NCBI GenBank assembly: GCA_022360275.1
Contig: JAKSDC010000214.1
Span: forward strand, 1 to 11,660
Direction: 5' to 3'
Length of the DNA stretch: 11,660 nucleotides
Source of the DNA: Chlorobiales bacterium
GTDB taxonomy: Bacteria; Bacteroidota; Chlorobiia; Chlorobiales; Chlorobiaceae
In this document: piece after piece, positions 11,522 to 11,660 of the stretch
Layout of the letters: each line of letters opens with the position of its first letter
Position numbering within the stretch: the stretch's first letter is position 1
The notes under the pieces: generated by a model
What the model saw: only the letters and a program-made list of their open reading frames with translations
What the model was told of the DNA's origin: nothing
Databases searched by the model: none
Position numbers and translations under genes: made by a program

Positions 11522-11660
11522 TTAGCTTATATCAGGAATTTTCATCAAATCATAGCCAATTTGAAGAAAATGATCATCCTCAGAAAGAACCGTCTGGATG
11601 TCCTTTGCTTTCATTACAACTACTGATGTCAGGTCCGTGAATGAAATTTTCGGTTTGTCA
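11522..11660 (-). CDS. PIN-domain (VapC-like) protein, C-terminus only
   Basis: The minus strand is open from the window edge to TAA 11524-11522 and encodes 45 residues: DKPKISFTDLTSVVVMKAKD, IQTVLSEDDHFLQIGYDLMK, IPDIS. This is the C-terminal part of a PIN ribonuclease domain: the S-F-T-D-x-T/S block carries the third conserved acidic residue, and L-S-x-D-x-H-F the last one. VapC toxins and stand-alone PIN proteins share this end, and a partner antitoxin would be outside the window. The gene ends about 45 nt before the terminator. It is the right edge of the region seen, so the cassette array may stop before it. Confidence 0.8.
   Translation of the reverse strand, partial: DKPKISFTDLTSVVVMKAKDIQTVLSEDDHFLQIGYDLMKIPDIS

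Overview
The window is an accessory region built from small, mostly unrelated enzyme genes. I read it as integron cassettes without a visible integrase (a CALIN-type array of attC sites), mixed with a non-cassette neighbourhood. No tyrosine recombinase, rRNA, tRNA or CRISPR array is visible. Base composition is mosaic: the 2.8-4.5 kb part is markedly AT-rich, while the SDR gene and the 5.6-6.1 kb segment are richer in GC. The host is a bacterium, but I cannot name the phylum. The short 8-bp-period repeats and a CCCGACTTGTCGGG-type palindrome remind me of green sulfur bacteria and relatives, which is only a weak hint.

Layout, left to right. (1) 1-925, minus strand: the start of a membrane protein, an attC site, a GNAT acetyltransferase cassette, and repeat copy 1 with its promoter. 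(2) 914-2271, plus strand: a hypothetical ORF that is probably a fragment, a frameshifted cassette gene, an attC, and a methyltransferase. (3) 2278-4620, minus strand: a frameshifted GNAT cassette, an attC, a YoaP-type GNAT cassette, a long attC, a methyltransferase cassette, and repeat copy 2. The plus and minus arrays meet tail to tail near 2270. (4) 4620-6060: a 3' remnant of a CxC-motif gene, a DM13 protein, repeat copy 3, and the fuller but frameshifted copy of the CxC gene. (5) 6134-7555: an ArsC/NifO-like protein and a third methyltransferase. (6) 7709-9265: a decayed attC, an SDR cassette, repeat copy 4, a 66-aa orphan gene, and repeat copy 5. (7) 9329-11660: VOC, GyrI-like and MDR oxidoreductase genes (probably one transcription unit), a terminator, and the end of a PIN-domain gene.

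The main observation is a dispersed repeat of about 80-130 bp. On the minus strand it carries a good promoter (TTGACA, 17 nt, TAGTAT in the best copy). It lies just upstream of five minus-strand genes, possibly six. In three copies the conserved part ends in GTT exactly 14 nt after the -10 box, and the sequence diverges straight after. At two of these the 7-base core GTTRRRY/GTTATGC is the exact complement of the R" site of the attC closing that cassette, and at the third it is nearly so. The repeat therefore behaves like a promoter plus attI-like acceptor, present several times.

The encoded functions (three SAM methyltransferases, three acetyltransferases, SDR and MDR oxidoreductases, VOC and GyrI-like ligand-binding proteins) suit small-molecule modification and detoxification, as is usual for integron cassettes. 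They do not form one pathway that I can recognise.
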